DNA of 64,000 bases from Conus ventricosus (taxonomy: Eukaryota > Mollusca > Gastropoda > Neogastropoda > Conidae), in NCBI GenBank assembly GCA_018398815.1, contig CM031616.1, positions 72,094,353 to 72,158,352 of the forward strand. Reading direction: 5' to 3'. Below the pieces are notes generated by a model. The model saw nothing but the letters and a program-made list of their open reading frames with translations. It was not told where the DNA came from and did no database searches. The position numbers were made by a program, and so were the translations under genes. Shown one piece after another: positions 32,429 through 42,620 of this stretch. Each line of letters begins with the position of its first letter. The stretch's first letter is position 1.

Positions 32429-33275
32429 CTAACAGCTGAAGAGGCGCAGAGCATTGCTGGCAGACAGGTCCAAAAGCTCCTCCACAGGCATCGACAGCAT
32501 TGGTGCCACACACTCGGCCACTGGAAGAGCTGGTTGGGTGCAGCACCACTGGCTCTTTGGGGGACGGAAATATGGAGCGTCTGTCTCCAGAAGGATGCGG
32601 TCCAGGTCCATCCCACCTAGTGCCTTTTTCTGCTCCGGGTCAAATGACCTGGCTAACCGGGTGAACCCGAAGTGGACATTGGGGAAGGCCCCCACCCACC
32701 GGTCACGGACGTTCTCATCCCCCGTGAAACAGTGAATATAAATACGCTGCTCATAGGGGTAGGACCATCCGGACCAGGCTCAGCATTTGCAGGTAGGCCT
32801 CTGCCCCATCATCCCCAGGCATCCCTCGGCAGTGTAGCACAACAACATGGTGGGGTGAGACCAGGGGCAGAATCCCCTGGAGATTCACAGCTTGCTGGGA
32901 CCAGGTCTCAATTGGCATGCTGTGGTCGAGTCCAATCTCGCCCACAGCGGCCACCCGTGGCGATGAGACAAGTTCCCGCAGCCTAACGAGGACTCTCTCC
33001 ATATCCCGCCAGCCAATGTCGCACAACGCTTGGGATGCAGCCCAACCGCCACCACCATATCCTTGGGGTACCGAACAAGATCTCGGAGGAGGGGATAGGA
33101 GACGGATCGCAAAAGGAGGCACAAGTTCCCACCAATTGGACCCGTTTCTCCATCCTCACGAAGGTCCCATCCAGCACAGCCCTCAGACTGGAGTCCCGCG
33201 GAAGCTGCATTGCTTTGATAGTCCTATCCAGGTGGAAGTGTGCATCAAATGCCCGCGGAAGCTGAGTTTCGGGTA
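32429..33275 (-). pseudogene. TatD-type metal-dependent nuclease domain (cargo of the LTR element)
   Basis: TatD proteins are amidohydrolase-fold nucleases (3'-5' exonuclease or AP endonuclease activity). All signature motifs occur in order on the minus strand: metal-binding H-x-H in AFDAHFHLDRT (about 33236-33275), AVGLHPK (about 33045), the Glu in AVGEIGLDH (about 32935), the His in VVLHCRG (about 32840), the His in IHCFTGDENV (about 32720) and the Asp in ILLETDAPYF (about 32580). The frame ends with a stop at 32429, just before the polypurine tract. It is spread over several frames, so it is either decayed or hit by indels. No catalytic motif is lost. The start is unclear: the frame runs back to 33732. 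Confidence 0.85.
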
Positions 33276-34715
33276 TCATGGCTGCCTGGGCAGGCTCCAA
33301 ATGCCTCCGGCGACGGATAATGATCCCTCCAGTACTCACTCTCCTGGTGGTCCATCCGCGCCACCAGTAGCAGCACCACCCTCCAGTGACTAACACGGCT
33401 GGTGACTCCGCCGGGTACAGCTGGAAGGTAGTCGGCACCGGCTCCCCAATGTATTGACAGAAAGCTGTCATAGCCTCCCTCTGCCCATCCAAGATGCGTG
33501 CATCCTTCCGGGTGGACAGGAGACGCTGCATGTTGAGGAACCGAACCAAGTCCTCCCAGCGACCAGACGACATGATCAGCCAGTCCATGGCCTGTAACAT
33601 GCCTTCCTTCGCCACTTCAACACGTTTTCTGATGTTGGGGGCAGCCTTTCGTCGAAAAACCCCGGAAGGTGATGTGTGAAGGCATGCACCTTCAGGTCCC
33701 CCACTAGCTCCTCGCAGCCCGGTACCAAACACTCTTCCTCCCGGGACTCGACTGCAGAGTGTGACTGGCTACAGGGACGGCCTCCCTCGGCCCAACCGAA
33801 GAGGGGGTGAAGGTAGCGCTGGGGATCGCCTTAGGCAGCTTAGCCTGTTTTTTCTTCATCCTCCTCCTGGCGAAGCCGAGTAGTGTTTTCCTGCTCCTGC
33901 CTCCTCACTCGCAGTCCTCCAAATAGTACGGGAGGTGAATGAAGGTCCACTTTCTGCTGGGCCAGCTCTGGGAACCTTACCTAGAGCCTCTCGACGTGCT
34001 GAGGCTGCCCGCTTGCGCGACGCTCTAGACTTCCGGAGGCTCCCAGTCCGGAACACCACCTCTTGGGAGGAGGCTGTACTTTGGCCTCAACTCCCGTGTC
34101 AGTCCGTCACCGCGCCAGGCGGCCATCCCAAAGATGAGGAAGAGCACCCCAGCAGCGGATTTTGGTGTTTCCGGGAAACGACCCCCACGGGCGACTTCGT
34201 GGGGAGAGCAACCATGAAAATCTTCCCCAGTATCCATCACGCTGAGGATGTCGGAATGCTCATACCTCACACTCCGGGCAGGCTCATCCCTCGCGGAGGG
34301 CCGCTCGATATGGCATTCCAATTGGGGTCGGTCAGCAAGCGTAATGTCAAGGCGACCCCCCCAAATTGCTCGGAGGCTGGTTTGGACTTGCCGCGGCGTC
34401 CAGACCGCGAAGTGACAGGTGCCACATTTTCTGTGATCCACCTATCATTCCGCAACTGATAAGTCTGCATCGCCCTGCAACCTTCTTCAGCCATCCCCTT
34501 GAGAAAGGGTCATCCCGCTGCTTGGCGACCAGCGACCATCCGGAGCAAGCATGCTTCACGCTCGTCCTCGGACGCCTCTTTGGTAAGCCAGAGGTCCTGC
34601 ACCAACTGATCTGTGTGCGGGAACAGCCGACCTGCGCTGACAACCATCAGCGCGCTCCAGGGCGTTCAATTTCCGGTGGCCATCCTGAAACAGAACCTCT
34701 GTCTAAAAGCTCACT
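33276..34715 (-). pseudogene. Linker region between PHD finger and TatD domain
   Basis: Broken minus-strand frames join the PHD finger to the TatD motifs. Visible parts are QLVQDLWLTKEASEDE near 34590, MAEEGCRAMQTYQLRNDRW at 34494, a basic stretch RKSRASRKRAASARREALGK near 33990 that may act as a nuclear signal, and a helical segment MLQAMDWLIMSSGRWEDLVR near 33590. No family recognised. It is probably part of the same accessory protein as its two neighbours. Confidence 0.5.
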
Positions 34716-34868
34716 GCCTGCAAGCCCTGCACTTGTACTTGTCAATATCAAGTGCGTCAGTGGCGGGTGACGTTAACACATGATCCATGGTACCATCTCC
34801 TGGCAGAAGTCGCATTGGATCATGAAACGTCCACCCCACTGCCTCCTGCAGAAGCAGTAAACCCCCTG
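34716..34868 (-). pseudogene. PHD finger directly after the integrase
   Basis: The minus strand shows the full Cys4-His-Cys3 pattern of a PHD finger: VYCFCRRQWGGRFMIQCDFC, then after a 1-nt shift WYHGSCVNV, then DIDKYKCRACR. The FMIQCDFC...WYHGSC arrangement, with C-x-C as the first pair, is like PHD fingers that read histone H3 tails (KDM2/KDM7/CXXC1 type). It begins about 5 nt beyond the integrase stop in a shifted frame. It could be a frameshift-fused C-terminal integrase domain or the start of a separate accessory ORF. Two 1-2 nt frame changes interrupt it. Confidence 0.85.
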
Positions 34869-34872
34869 ATCC

Positions 34873-35968
34873 TCAATCCTCCGGGACTTCTTCTTCTTCT
34901 GGATGTGACTTGAACCGCTGGATCCATGCAGGCAGTTTCCTGTCCCTGCACGGCATCAGTCGGTCATGATTTGTCACGAAGACCGAGTTCCGGAGTTTGA
35001 CCTGATACAGGTAGGCAGACAGCTTTCTCCAGATGACCCCGGACCTTTCCAGGGTGAACAGAGTTTCCTGCATTTACCCTTCACAACTGCAGTATCCAAG
35101 AGATATACGACATCACCCTCGGCATATGGTCTCAACAAAATCTTGAGATCATAATTCTTTTCATACGCCGAAGGGATGTCCTTCAGATTCTCTCTTGCAG
35201 CTGTGTGGGCCTCCTGCAAGGACTGGACCAAGTGGGACACGTACTCATCCTCACACTCGAACCTCTGCCTGGAACCGGGAACATCAGCTGAGCTGGTATG
35301 TTCACCTCCTCCCCAACATCAACCATGTAGGGGTAAAGCCAGTGGTTCGGTTTACAGAGGACCGGATAGCTCCAGCTATCTGCTGTACGTGTTCGTCCCA
35401 CTTGTTCTGCGCCTTCCCCAGGAAGCACCTTACGGCATCCATCAACGTTCGGTTGTACCGCTCCACCTGACCATTCGACGCAGGACGATTATGGCGTCGT
35501 TCGGGCCTTGTGAATCTTGAAGCATGGCACAACGCCTCGAACAACTTGCTTTCAAAATTGCGTCCCTGGTCTGAGAACAGCTGGAGCGGGCAACCGAACG
35601 TGAAAAGAACCCATCCACCGCAAGCTTTTGCTGTTGTCTCGGCCTTCTGAGATGGAAGAGGCACGCACTCCACCCATTTGGTGAATTGGTCCACCATCAT
35701 GAGGCAGTGCTCATTCTCATGTTTGTCCTGGGTAGAGGGCCAATGAATCAATATGGACACGTTCCATCGGCGCCCCTGCGTGGTATTCAGTCAATGGGAC
35801 TTTTCCATAACGTTTGTTTTTCTTGTTCTTGCTACAAACGTCGCAGGACAGCACATAGGCCTCGACATCGCGAGCTAAAGCAAACCAAAAGAATTTCTCC
35901 TTCAGTCTGGCTTTAGTCCTCGCCACGCCTTGGTGTGCTGCTGATGGAAGGTCATGGTGCCACTGCAT
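34873..35968 (-). pseudogene. Integrase of the LTR element
   Basis: Integrase inserts the cDNA. The N-terminal zinc-binding segment has H-x3-H (WHHDLPSAAHQG) and CDVC near 35850-35965. The core has Asp in LMMVDQFTKW, Asp in LFSDQGRNFES and Glu in GQVERYNRTLMD. The C-terminal GPY/F-like region reads LLDTAVVKGKCRKL, PWKGPGVIWRKL and VKLRNSVFVTNHDRL, ending with an acidic stop-proximal tail (PEEEEVPED) at 34873. Frameshifts fall near 35740, 35300 and 35060. No chromodomain follows. A PHD finger occupies that place. Confidence 0.88.
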
Positions 35969-36526
35969 TGCTTGTTCCTGGAGGGAGCGGGGACTACCAG
36001 TTCCAGTCCTTGGAGTCTAGCTTGCGCTTGAATAGCAAGCTTTCCTTAAGCAGGAACAACTCTCTGTTCAGCCAATAGTATTTGCACCTGGCGAAGCTGA
36101 GAAGAGTTCCCCTTCATCGGGTTCAGTCCCGTCCTGAAGGTACTGGAGGAGCAGGTGTAGATCCTTATCTTTCCCCTGTGCTGTCCGGAGTTCTTGAGCT
36201 GTAAACCCCAGCACGAGGGGATTTGTGAGGTAGCCTCTTGTGCAAGACGCACATTACAGGTCCTCAGCTGCACCTGTCCATCCCAAGTCTCTATCTCAAA
36301 GCTTACGCCATCAGTGCCGCCAGTCTCAAAGTCTTCCAGACCGGCAAGACTTTCCTGCACTGCCTTTTCAGGCAGTGAGGCACTCTGACTGCCCCGAGGA
36401 CAAAAACTTAATGTACTCGTGCTGGTCAACCGCTCGTTGTAACCTTGAGACACCTGGGCGTTTCCACCAAGGTGAAAACCACGATTGGCCGGCCAGACGA
36501 AGTTACTTCGGCGCTCAGGATGTGTC

Positions 36527-37470
36527 AGAAAACTGGCAGGTGCAACCTTCGAGTGTGCCAGAAAACTGTCAGGCCCCTTTCGGGCCAGAAAACTGTCAGG
36601 TTCACCCTGTGGGTGAACCAGAGAACTGGCAGCAACTCTGCACCAGAAAACTGGCAGGGATGTCCGGACATCCAGAAAACTGGCAGACACAGAGCCCGAA
36701 CGCCTTCAGGTGCAACCCCGTCTGCACCCGGACACTGGCATGCGTTCCCCCGGTTGGGAACCGCACGAGATTGGGCAACTGTCATGCTTGTTGGCGCACG
36801 GGCAAGCAAGACTTTAGGAATGCGCAAGGAAATTTGCCCACTGTCATGCACATTCCATCCTTCAGAAGTAGGCGCACGGCCATCATGACTGGCAAACCCC
36901 ATGGTACCCCTCCCAGCGGGAGAAAGTACACGGCCATGATGGCTGGCAAACCCCATGGTACCCCTCCCTGCGGGAGAAGGCACACGGCCATCATGACTGG
37001 CAAACCCCATGGTACCCCTCACTGCGGGAGAAAGTACACGGCCATGATGACTGGCAAACCCCATGGCACCTCTTCCGCGACTCCTCGAGAGAGACCCCCC
37101 TACAGAAGCCACTGTAAGTCCATCCGGCTGGGGCCCGGAAGTAGGCACACGGCCATCATGACTGGCAAACCCCATGGTACCCCTCCCTGCGGGAGAAAGT
37201 ACACGGCCATGATGGCTGCAAACCCATGGCACCTCTTCCGTGACCTCTCGAGAGAGACCCCCCCACAGAATCTACTGTGAGTCCATCCGGCTGGGGCCCG
37301 GAAGTAGGCACACGGCCATCATGACTGGTAAACCCCATGGTACCCCTCCCTGCGGGAGAAAGTACACGGCCATGATGGCTGGTAAACCCCATGGCACCTC
37401 TTCCGTGACCTCTCGAGAGAGACCCCCCCACAGAAGCTACTGTAGGTCCATCCGGCTGGGGCTCCTCGGG
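36527..37470 (-). repeat. Tandem repeats in the spacer between RNase H and integrase
   Basis: Two arrays are present. At 36527-36740 about seven copies of an AGAAAACTGGCAGG-type motif occur. At 36870-37470 units of 50-60 bp (CACGGCCATCATGACTGGCA plus AACCCCATGGTACCCC) are arranged in a higher-order period of about 170 bp that also contains CTCGAGAGAGACCCCC. On the sense (minus) strand they encode Gly/Arg/Ser-rich repeats (RGTMGFASHHGRVLSPAG). Long frames on the opposite strand here are artefacts. Confidence 0.85.
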
Positions 37471-37499
37471 AGCCAAAACTGTCAGGCTTCTTCCGTCAG

Positions 37500-37995
37500 G
37501 CCCCGGGCTTCGTCCACAGCCTGAATGAACTCCCCCCACTGTTCGTCGCTCTCTTGCAGTATTTGCAACCCCACAAGGCAGACTGTCAGGCCGAATGCCA
37601 GCCACGAAAGATGGACAAGGGGTCAAAGCGTCAGGAATTCTGGACAACGCATCCGCGTTCTGATGCTTTGCCCCGGCCCGATGTTTGATAACCATATGGA
37701 ACTGTGAAAGTTCCTCCATCCATCGGGCCAACTGTCCCTGTGGGTGTTTAAACCGCAGGAGCCATGTCAGACTTGAGTGGTCGGTCCTGACGTAAAAAGT
37801 CCTATCTAATAGGTAGTAACTTGAACTGCCTTGTAAACCTCACGATACTCACAGCTCTTCCGGGTTGTGCAGTACCTTCTCTGTCAGGAGTCAGGCGAAA
37901 CTGCCGTACGCAATCACCCGCTCCACACCTCCTTGAATCTGACTCAGAACCCCCCGATTGCCAAATCACTAGCATCCGTATCCAATACAATGGAT
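37500..37995 (-). pseudogene. RNase H of the LTR element
   Basis: The first catalytic Asp is in VLDTDASDLAI (about 37960-37990). The C-terminal signature FHMVIKHRAGAKHQNADAL is at 37640-37700, with His and the Asn-Ala-Asp of gypsy RNase H. Frames are interrupted between them. It follows RT directly and leads into the repeat-rich spacer. Confidence 0.8.
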
Positions 37996-39020
37996 CCGTG
38001 CTGTTTGGCAATGCCAGGACGGGGGGTTCAGTCAATACTCTACAGAGGGTATCGAAGGAATTCGCTTTTCCTCATCCCAGAAGAACTTGTTTTTTCCTGT
38101 GAGGTTATACAAAGGCTGCGCCAACGCTGCAAAGTCTGGAACGAACATGCGATGGTAATTAGCGAAGCCAAGGAACCGCTCCACATCTTTTGAAGATTTC
38201 GGAACGGGCCAGTCCCTCACAGTTTGAATATCCCGGTCAGACATAGCAATTTGGTTTTTGCTAACCATCCGCCCCAGGAACTCAACTTTGGACTGGAAGA
38301 AAAGGCTTCTTTGGCTTGAGCTTAAGACCATGCTGTCGAAACCTTTGCAACGCCCCCCTCAAATTCTGCAAATGATCTTCAAAGCTGTCCCCCAGCACCA
38401 AAATGTCGTCCAGAAAGCGAGCACAGTGTTCCATGTCAGACCCTCAGGATAAGGTTCACCACGCGTGAGAATGTGGCTGGCGCATTGGTGAGCCCAAAAC
38501 CCATCCGAACATGCCGAACAGACCGTACTTGGTCAGAAGGCAGTTTTCTTTCTGTCAGCCTCCCTGACTCTCACTTGCCAGTACGCATTATGGCATCCAG
38601 CTTTGAAAACCATGTGCTCCCCGACAAGGTATCCAGACAGTCTTCAACCAATGGCAAGGGGAAAGTATCCTTGACTGTGACATCATTTAGGGCTCGGTAA
38701 TCGATGCACCAGCGGACTGATCCGTCCTTCTTTCGGATCAGTACTGCACCGACGCCCACTCAGATATCGACTCCTGAATGACACCAGCCTTCAGCATTTT
38801 CTGTTAAATGTGCCTCCTCCTCTCCTGCGAATACTGCAGGCGTACGGCGCATTCTTTGCTTTATGGGCTTGGCATCACCAGTGTCAATGGAGTGCTCGAT
38901 ACCGGTGAAGTTCCCTAAATCAAATTCATCTGCAGCAAACACATCCTGATAATCAGATAGGAGCTTGGTTAACTCCACCTTCTGATCCTTTGTCAGGTGT
39001 GTGCTGGAGTCACTAGCCAA
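37996..39020 (-). pseudogene. Reverse transcriptase of the LTR element
   Basis: Order on the minus strand: LLSDYQDVFAADEFDLG and IEHSIDTGDAKPIKQRMRR (RT entrance, 38840-38960), IRKKDGSVRWCIDYRALNDV (38690-38750), LVEDCLDTLSGSTWFSKLDA (motif A, last Asp near 38600), a degraded motif near 38510, then CARFLDDILVLG (catalytic Asp pair about 38404-38412), and VEFLGRMVSKN plus VERFLGFANYHRMFVPDFA (38140-38290). This is the classic gypsy RT layout. At least three frameshifts are present. Confidence 0.9.
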
Positions 39021-39199
39021 CTTCTGCAGATGCTCCGGGACTTGGTCCTTCGGGGTGGCTTAACCCCACCTGTACCACTCTGCAGCTTGCTTCCCCCCTT
39101 ACCATTTGTTTACTTTCAGAGGAAGAGTTCTGCTGTACGGGTCCATAACCTCCTGCACTTCATATGCGGTGGCTAACAGCTCCCCCTTCCGGATGGTAT

Positions 39200-39800
39200 G
39201 GTACCTGTCACTGGGGGTTTACCAGGCAGAGGATTGGATCGTCCCGGACCTCCGCACTGTCCTCGGGATTAAGAGCTCAGAGCCCACCGAAGACTCAGTG
39301 TAATAGTCCTGAAGGACCGTATCCAATCTGCCGGTTACCCTCCGACGTGTTGGGTGGTACCACAACCTTACAGGCGCTGTAACCCTGGCTATGGTTGGCG
39401 GGTCCCTGACCAAACTCATGTCTAAAGGGATTAATTTCGTCCCTATCAACAGCGTTCAGCTCTCATGGTCATGAATCGCCCCCCATGGTGCAGAAGATCA
39501 TGCCTAACGCATTCTCGGTCAGCAATCGGAGCACATACAGCCCTCTCTAAAGGTTGACTGGCCAATCTTCAGAGTGTACAGGTGAGGTGGACAAAACCCT
39601 TCAGAGCGGAACCCTGGTCAGCATTTGCATCACCACTTCCTCAGCTTTCTTGGTTTCTTGGAAAGTCTATCGTACACAGAGTGGCAACATGGTGATTTCT
39701 GCCCAGAATCCACTCTGGCTTAACGGAATGTCACCCACCATGATATGTACCCGGAAGAGCCTGGACAAACCCGATTGACTCGTATGATTTCGAGCTGTCG
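39200..39800 (-). pseudogene. Protease-like region of the LTR element (weak)
   Basis: The stretch between the zinc knuckle and RT is where the aspartic protease should be. A phrase IGTKLIPLDMSLVRDPP (about 39400-39450) and VHIMVGDIPLSQ-like reading near 39720 fit a protease or its flank, but no intact D-T/S-G triad is seen in the frames as given. Assignment is positional. Confidence 0.35.
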
Positions 39801-40129
39801 GCCCGATTGCTTCCGATGAACCCTTTCTGACTTGCCACAGGGTATTTGGACCAGGGGCAGTTTTGTCTGCTAGAGAACCCTGCGGACCACCAGAAATGCC
39901 AGGTGATTATCTTAGCCTGCTTAGCCTTTGGGCAGCCGAATCTTGGAAGTCCGATTCGGCTGGGCAAGGTTAAGGAACACGCCCTTGGAGTGGTGACCAT
40001 CGGCCAACACTTTCTGGGACTCCAACTTCGAAAAATTCTGGCCTGTGTATTTCCGGCTCAGCGGATCGGCCACCATCCCAAGCCTTAGGCGTATTAAAGA
40101 CCCTTCTTGGAATTGCCACTTGGTTGCCC

Positions 40130-41843
40130 TCCTTTGCGCCAGTTCCGATAACGCTGGCAGTCCTTTTTCAGGTGGCCCTTCTGCTGACAGAATAAGCATT
40201 TTACCCGGGAGTCCTGGGTGGCGGTAGCTTTTGGGTTCAGGGAAGGGGTAGTTTCCTTAGCTTCCAATTCGAGAGCTGAAGAGTAAGCCTCTCTATGGCC
40301 TTCTGCAGACTCTCGAACTCTTCCCTGGTGACAGGTGAAACTGTCCCTACTGTCCTACCCTTGGATCTCCCAGGGACTTGCGCCCCCGTCACCCACTGCT
40401 TGGGAGATGTGCTGAATTGTTTGATTTTATCACAGCCACCTCCATGGATTCGGGTTCCTCCAGACAGACATGTTTTCCTGCCTCCTTATCCAAACTCCCT
40501 AGGCAGAACTTGTTAATGGCTTCATCTCGGACATGCTTCTCAGGCAGGGTATGGTATGCTAACGTTGCCAGCGTAAGCACCCTATCAGCCCAATCGTCCA
40601 AAGATTCACCCGCGTCTGGTGGGCCTGTTGGAAACGCATCCTGGAAGTCCCCACGTACTCTTTGGCACCAAATCGAGCCGCAAGCTTCCCATCAACTGAT
40701 GGTAAAGAAAACTCACCGCCCAACTGGGTGAGCGTTGTGAAGAAATCCAGGCCTTCCCTTCTAGGCACCAACCTAAGTAGTCCCTACTCTCCAGTTCCGA
40801 CCAGTGAAGGACTACCCGGTAGCTGTCGAACTTTTGCTGGAGGACTGCCAATTAGTCCATCCATCATATGAAGGTTCTTTGGCAGCCTCCGGGGTCTCCT
40901 CTTGGTTCAGAGAGAGGGCTACCGCAGGGACCTCTCCACTACCACCAGGTGAGCGAGGCGTATATGCCCCAACATGAGCTTCACCTTGGCGATAGGGACG
41001 ATAGTGCTGACTGTCGCCTGCCCGGACGGCATGCCCATAAGTATGACTCGGAGGAGAGGGATGTCTTACCTGGTTCACCTCCCGTCGCCACCGCTGTTCA
41101 TGTCCATCGCCACTCCTCTCGTGATCCCACCAGCCCTGGTCGTCCGGGTCAAATCTCCGGCCTCTTACACCTCTCTCTCGGCGGTGACCTAGATCCAACC
41201 GGACTGGAAGGACCCGCTGGGATTCAGAGACCCGATCACTCCCACGGCACTCACGATATCGGCTATCCGGCAATGCCTTTTCGAGGTACAATTGCTCGGA
41301 ACCTCTCGTGTGTGTTTGCCGCGGGCGTAACAGAGGTTCGTATGACCCCTTGTCTCCGTGGCTACGGGAAACAGACGATAACCCAGAGTGGACCGTTGGC
41401 CAGTACTTCTACCTCCATCCTCCGGTCCTAAACAGAGTATGTCTCTCCACCCACTTTCCGTTCGCAGCTCTTCTGACTCACGAGCGGAAAAGCTCTGATT
41501 CAATATATCTTTAGTCAGACGGGGTCGGGACAAGGCTGTGGACACTTTACGGGGTATTTTGGACTGACTAGGCTGGCTTGGGGCGACTGGTCTTCTAGTT
41601 TCACTCTTTAATGTGGCTACACCAGTCACCACCGACCCTTCAGCAGTACCCCCTGGTCCCCAAAGTTAATCAAGAAAGAAGGTAAGGGCTTACTTCTCCG
41701 TGCAGCACGGACGTCAAGATTGGTAAGGTCAATCCTCCCTCCCTCTCTCTAATTCTGACCAACTGGGCAGCCCTCTTAGGCCCTATCCCTGGCAGCATCT
41801 GACTAAGCTGCGATGCAGTTGCTAAATTGATATTTAGAGCCAT
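40130..41843 (-). pseudogene. Gag of the LTR element with helix-hairpin-helix start and zinc knuckle
   Basis: The likely start is the ATG at 41843. It gives MALNINLATASQLSQMLPGI followed by GPKRAAQLVRIRERE, a helix-hairpin-helix motif of the ComEA-like kind. A frameshift follows, then a Ser/Arg-rich linker (41291-41632) and an Arg/Gly/Pro-rich stretch (40880-41200). Capsid-like helices come next (KFDSYRVVLHWSELESRDYL, LGGEFSLPSVDGKLAARFG, LATLAYHTLPEKHVRDEAIN at 40500-40850). The zinc knuckle CLFCQQKGHLKKDC is at about 40157-40198. Gag would package the element RNA. Several frameshifts are present. Confidence 0.75.
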
Positions 41844-42040
41844 TAGGGGTGTGACTGTATTGTCTGGGGTTACTCCAATATAGGGTATACCCACTCCCTT
41901 CCAATGCTAACTGCAAGGGTTAACAGTATATATGACTGTATACTAGTATCTGTGTAAATAGTGCTTGGTGCTGAGCAGCAACACAATTCCAACAACTAGG
42001 AATAACACTGTGAATGCATGCACAACTAAGCTACGGGAAA

Positions 42041-42057
42041 TCCCACTTCTGACACCA
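42041..42057 (-). promoter_or_regulatory. Primer-binding site, probably for tRNA-Leu
   Basis: Read on the minus strand TGGTGTCAGAAGTGGGA lies 2 nt inside the 5' LTR. It is the complement of a tRNA 3' end (TCCCACTTCTGACACCA), including CCA. That end fits tRNA-Leu as I remember it. The PBS role is secure from position, the tRNA identity less so. Confidence 0.8.
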
Positions 42058-42059
42058 TT

Positions 42060-42615
42060 AAAGTGTTTACCCTACACTTTAGAAGAGTGGCTTAGTGTGA
42101 CATGTCTAGTGCGTTAGCTATTCCTAGTATTGGGGTTTCTACTTATGCACACAAACGCATACACACGCACACAGTGCAACTCACCCTGCAATACTGGAAT
42201 GGCGAGTGGGTGTCAGTCTGTGACGCGCTCTGTAGTAGCCGGGCTTGCAGCTTCCAGAGGGTCAAGCAGCTGACGGCGCAACCAGGAAAGGCGACGGCCA
42301 CTTCTGGTGCGCAGGTATGGTGGGTTGTTGGTCACAGTTGGTGTTGGTCACAGTTGGTGTTGTCAACGGACGCCACACGTCGCTCCTGTAGTTAAGGTAG
42401 AGGACGGGCGTCCGCAATGGTAGTTGCTGTCTGGCTTCGTAGTCGGGAGCTGGCGTTGAGGAGATCCTTACTCGGCGGGGGTGGCGAGTCGAATGCAGCC
42501 AACTCCTTCCGCCCTGTCGTCTGCTGGTGAGATGGCACTGCTCATTGCGAGGCGCACTTCCGGTTCCGGTGGTGAACCGAGTGCGTATGCACATCTATAC
42601 TCGTGCGTCACTACA
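42060..42615 (-). repeat. 5' LTR
   Basis: 556 bp, the partner of 31793-32347. It is followed on the plus strand by the second TTCCT. Promoter elements are expected here but I could not identify a clear TATA box. Confidence 0.93.
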
Positions 42616-42620
42616 TTCCT

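Larger units (their letters stand above)
31793..42615 (-). mobile_element. Complete Ty3/gypsy LTR retrotransposon carrying PHD and TatD domains
   Basis: This 10.8-kb element on the minus strand has LTRs at 31793-32347 and 42060-42615 and a 5-bp target duplication TTCCT (31788-31792 and 42616-42620). A primer-binding site lies beside the 5' LTR and a polypurine tract beside the 3' LTR. Coding order from 5' to 3' is gag, protease-like region, RT, RNase H, repeat-rich spacer, integrase, PHD finger, linker and TatD-type nuclease. RT before integrase marks ordinary Ty3/gypsy order. LTRs differ by roughly five substitutions and eight or more 1-bp indels. The insertion is therefore fairly young, and many frameshifts may be sequencing indels. 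Confidence 0.9.

Noticed and set aside
36240..37280. 346-codon plus-strand frame
   Set aside because: It is antisense to the pol spacer repeats of the LTR element. The sense motifs are all on the minus strand.
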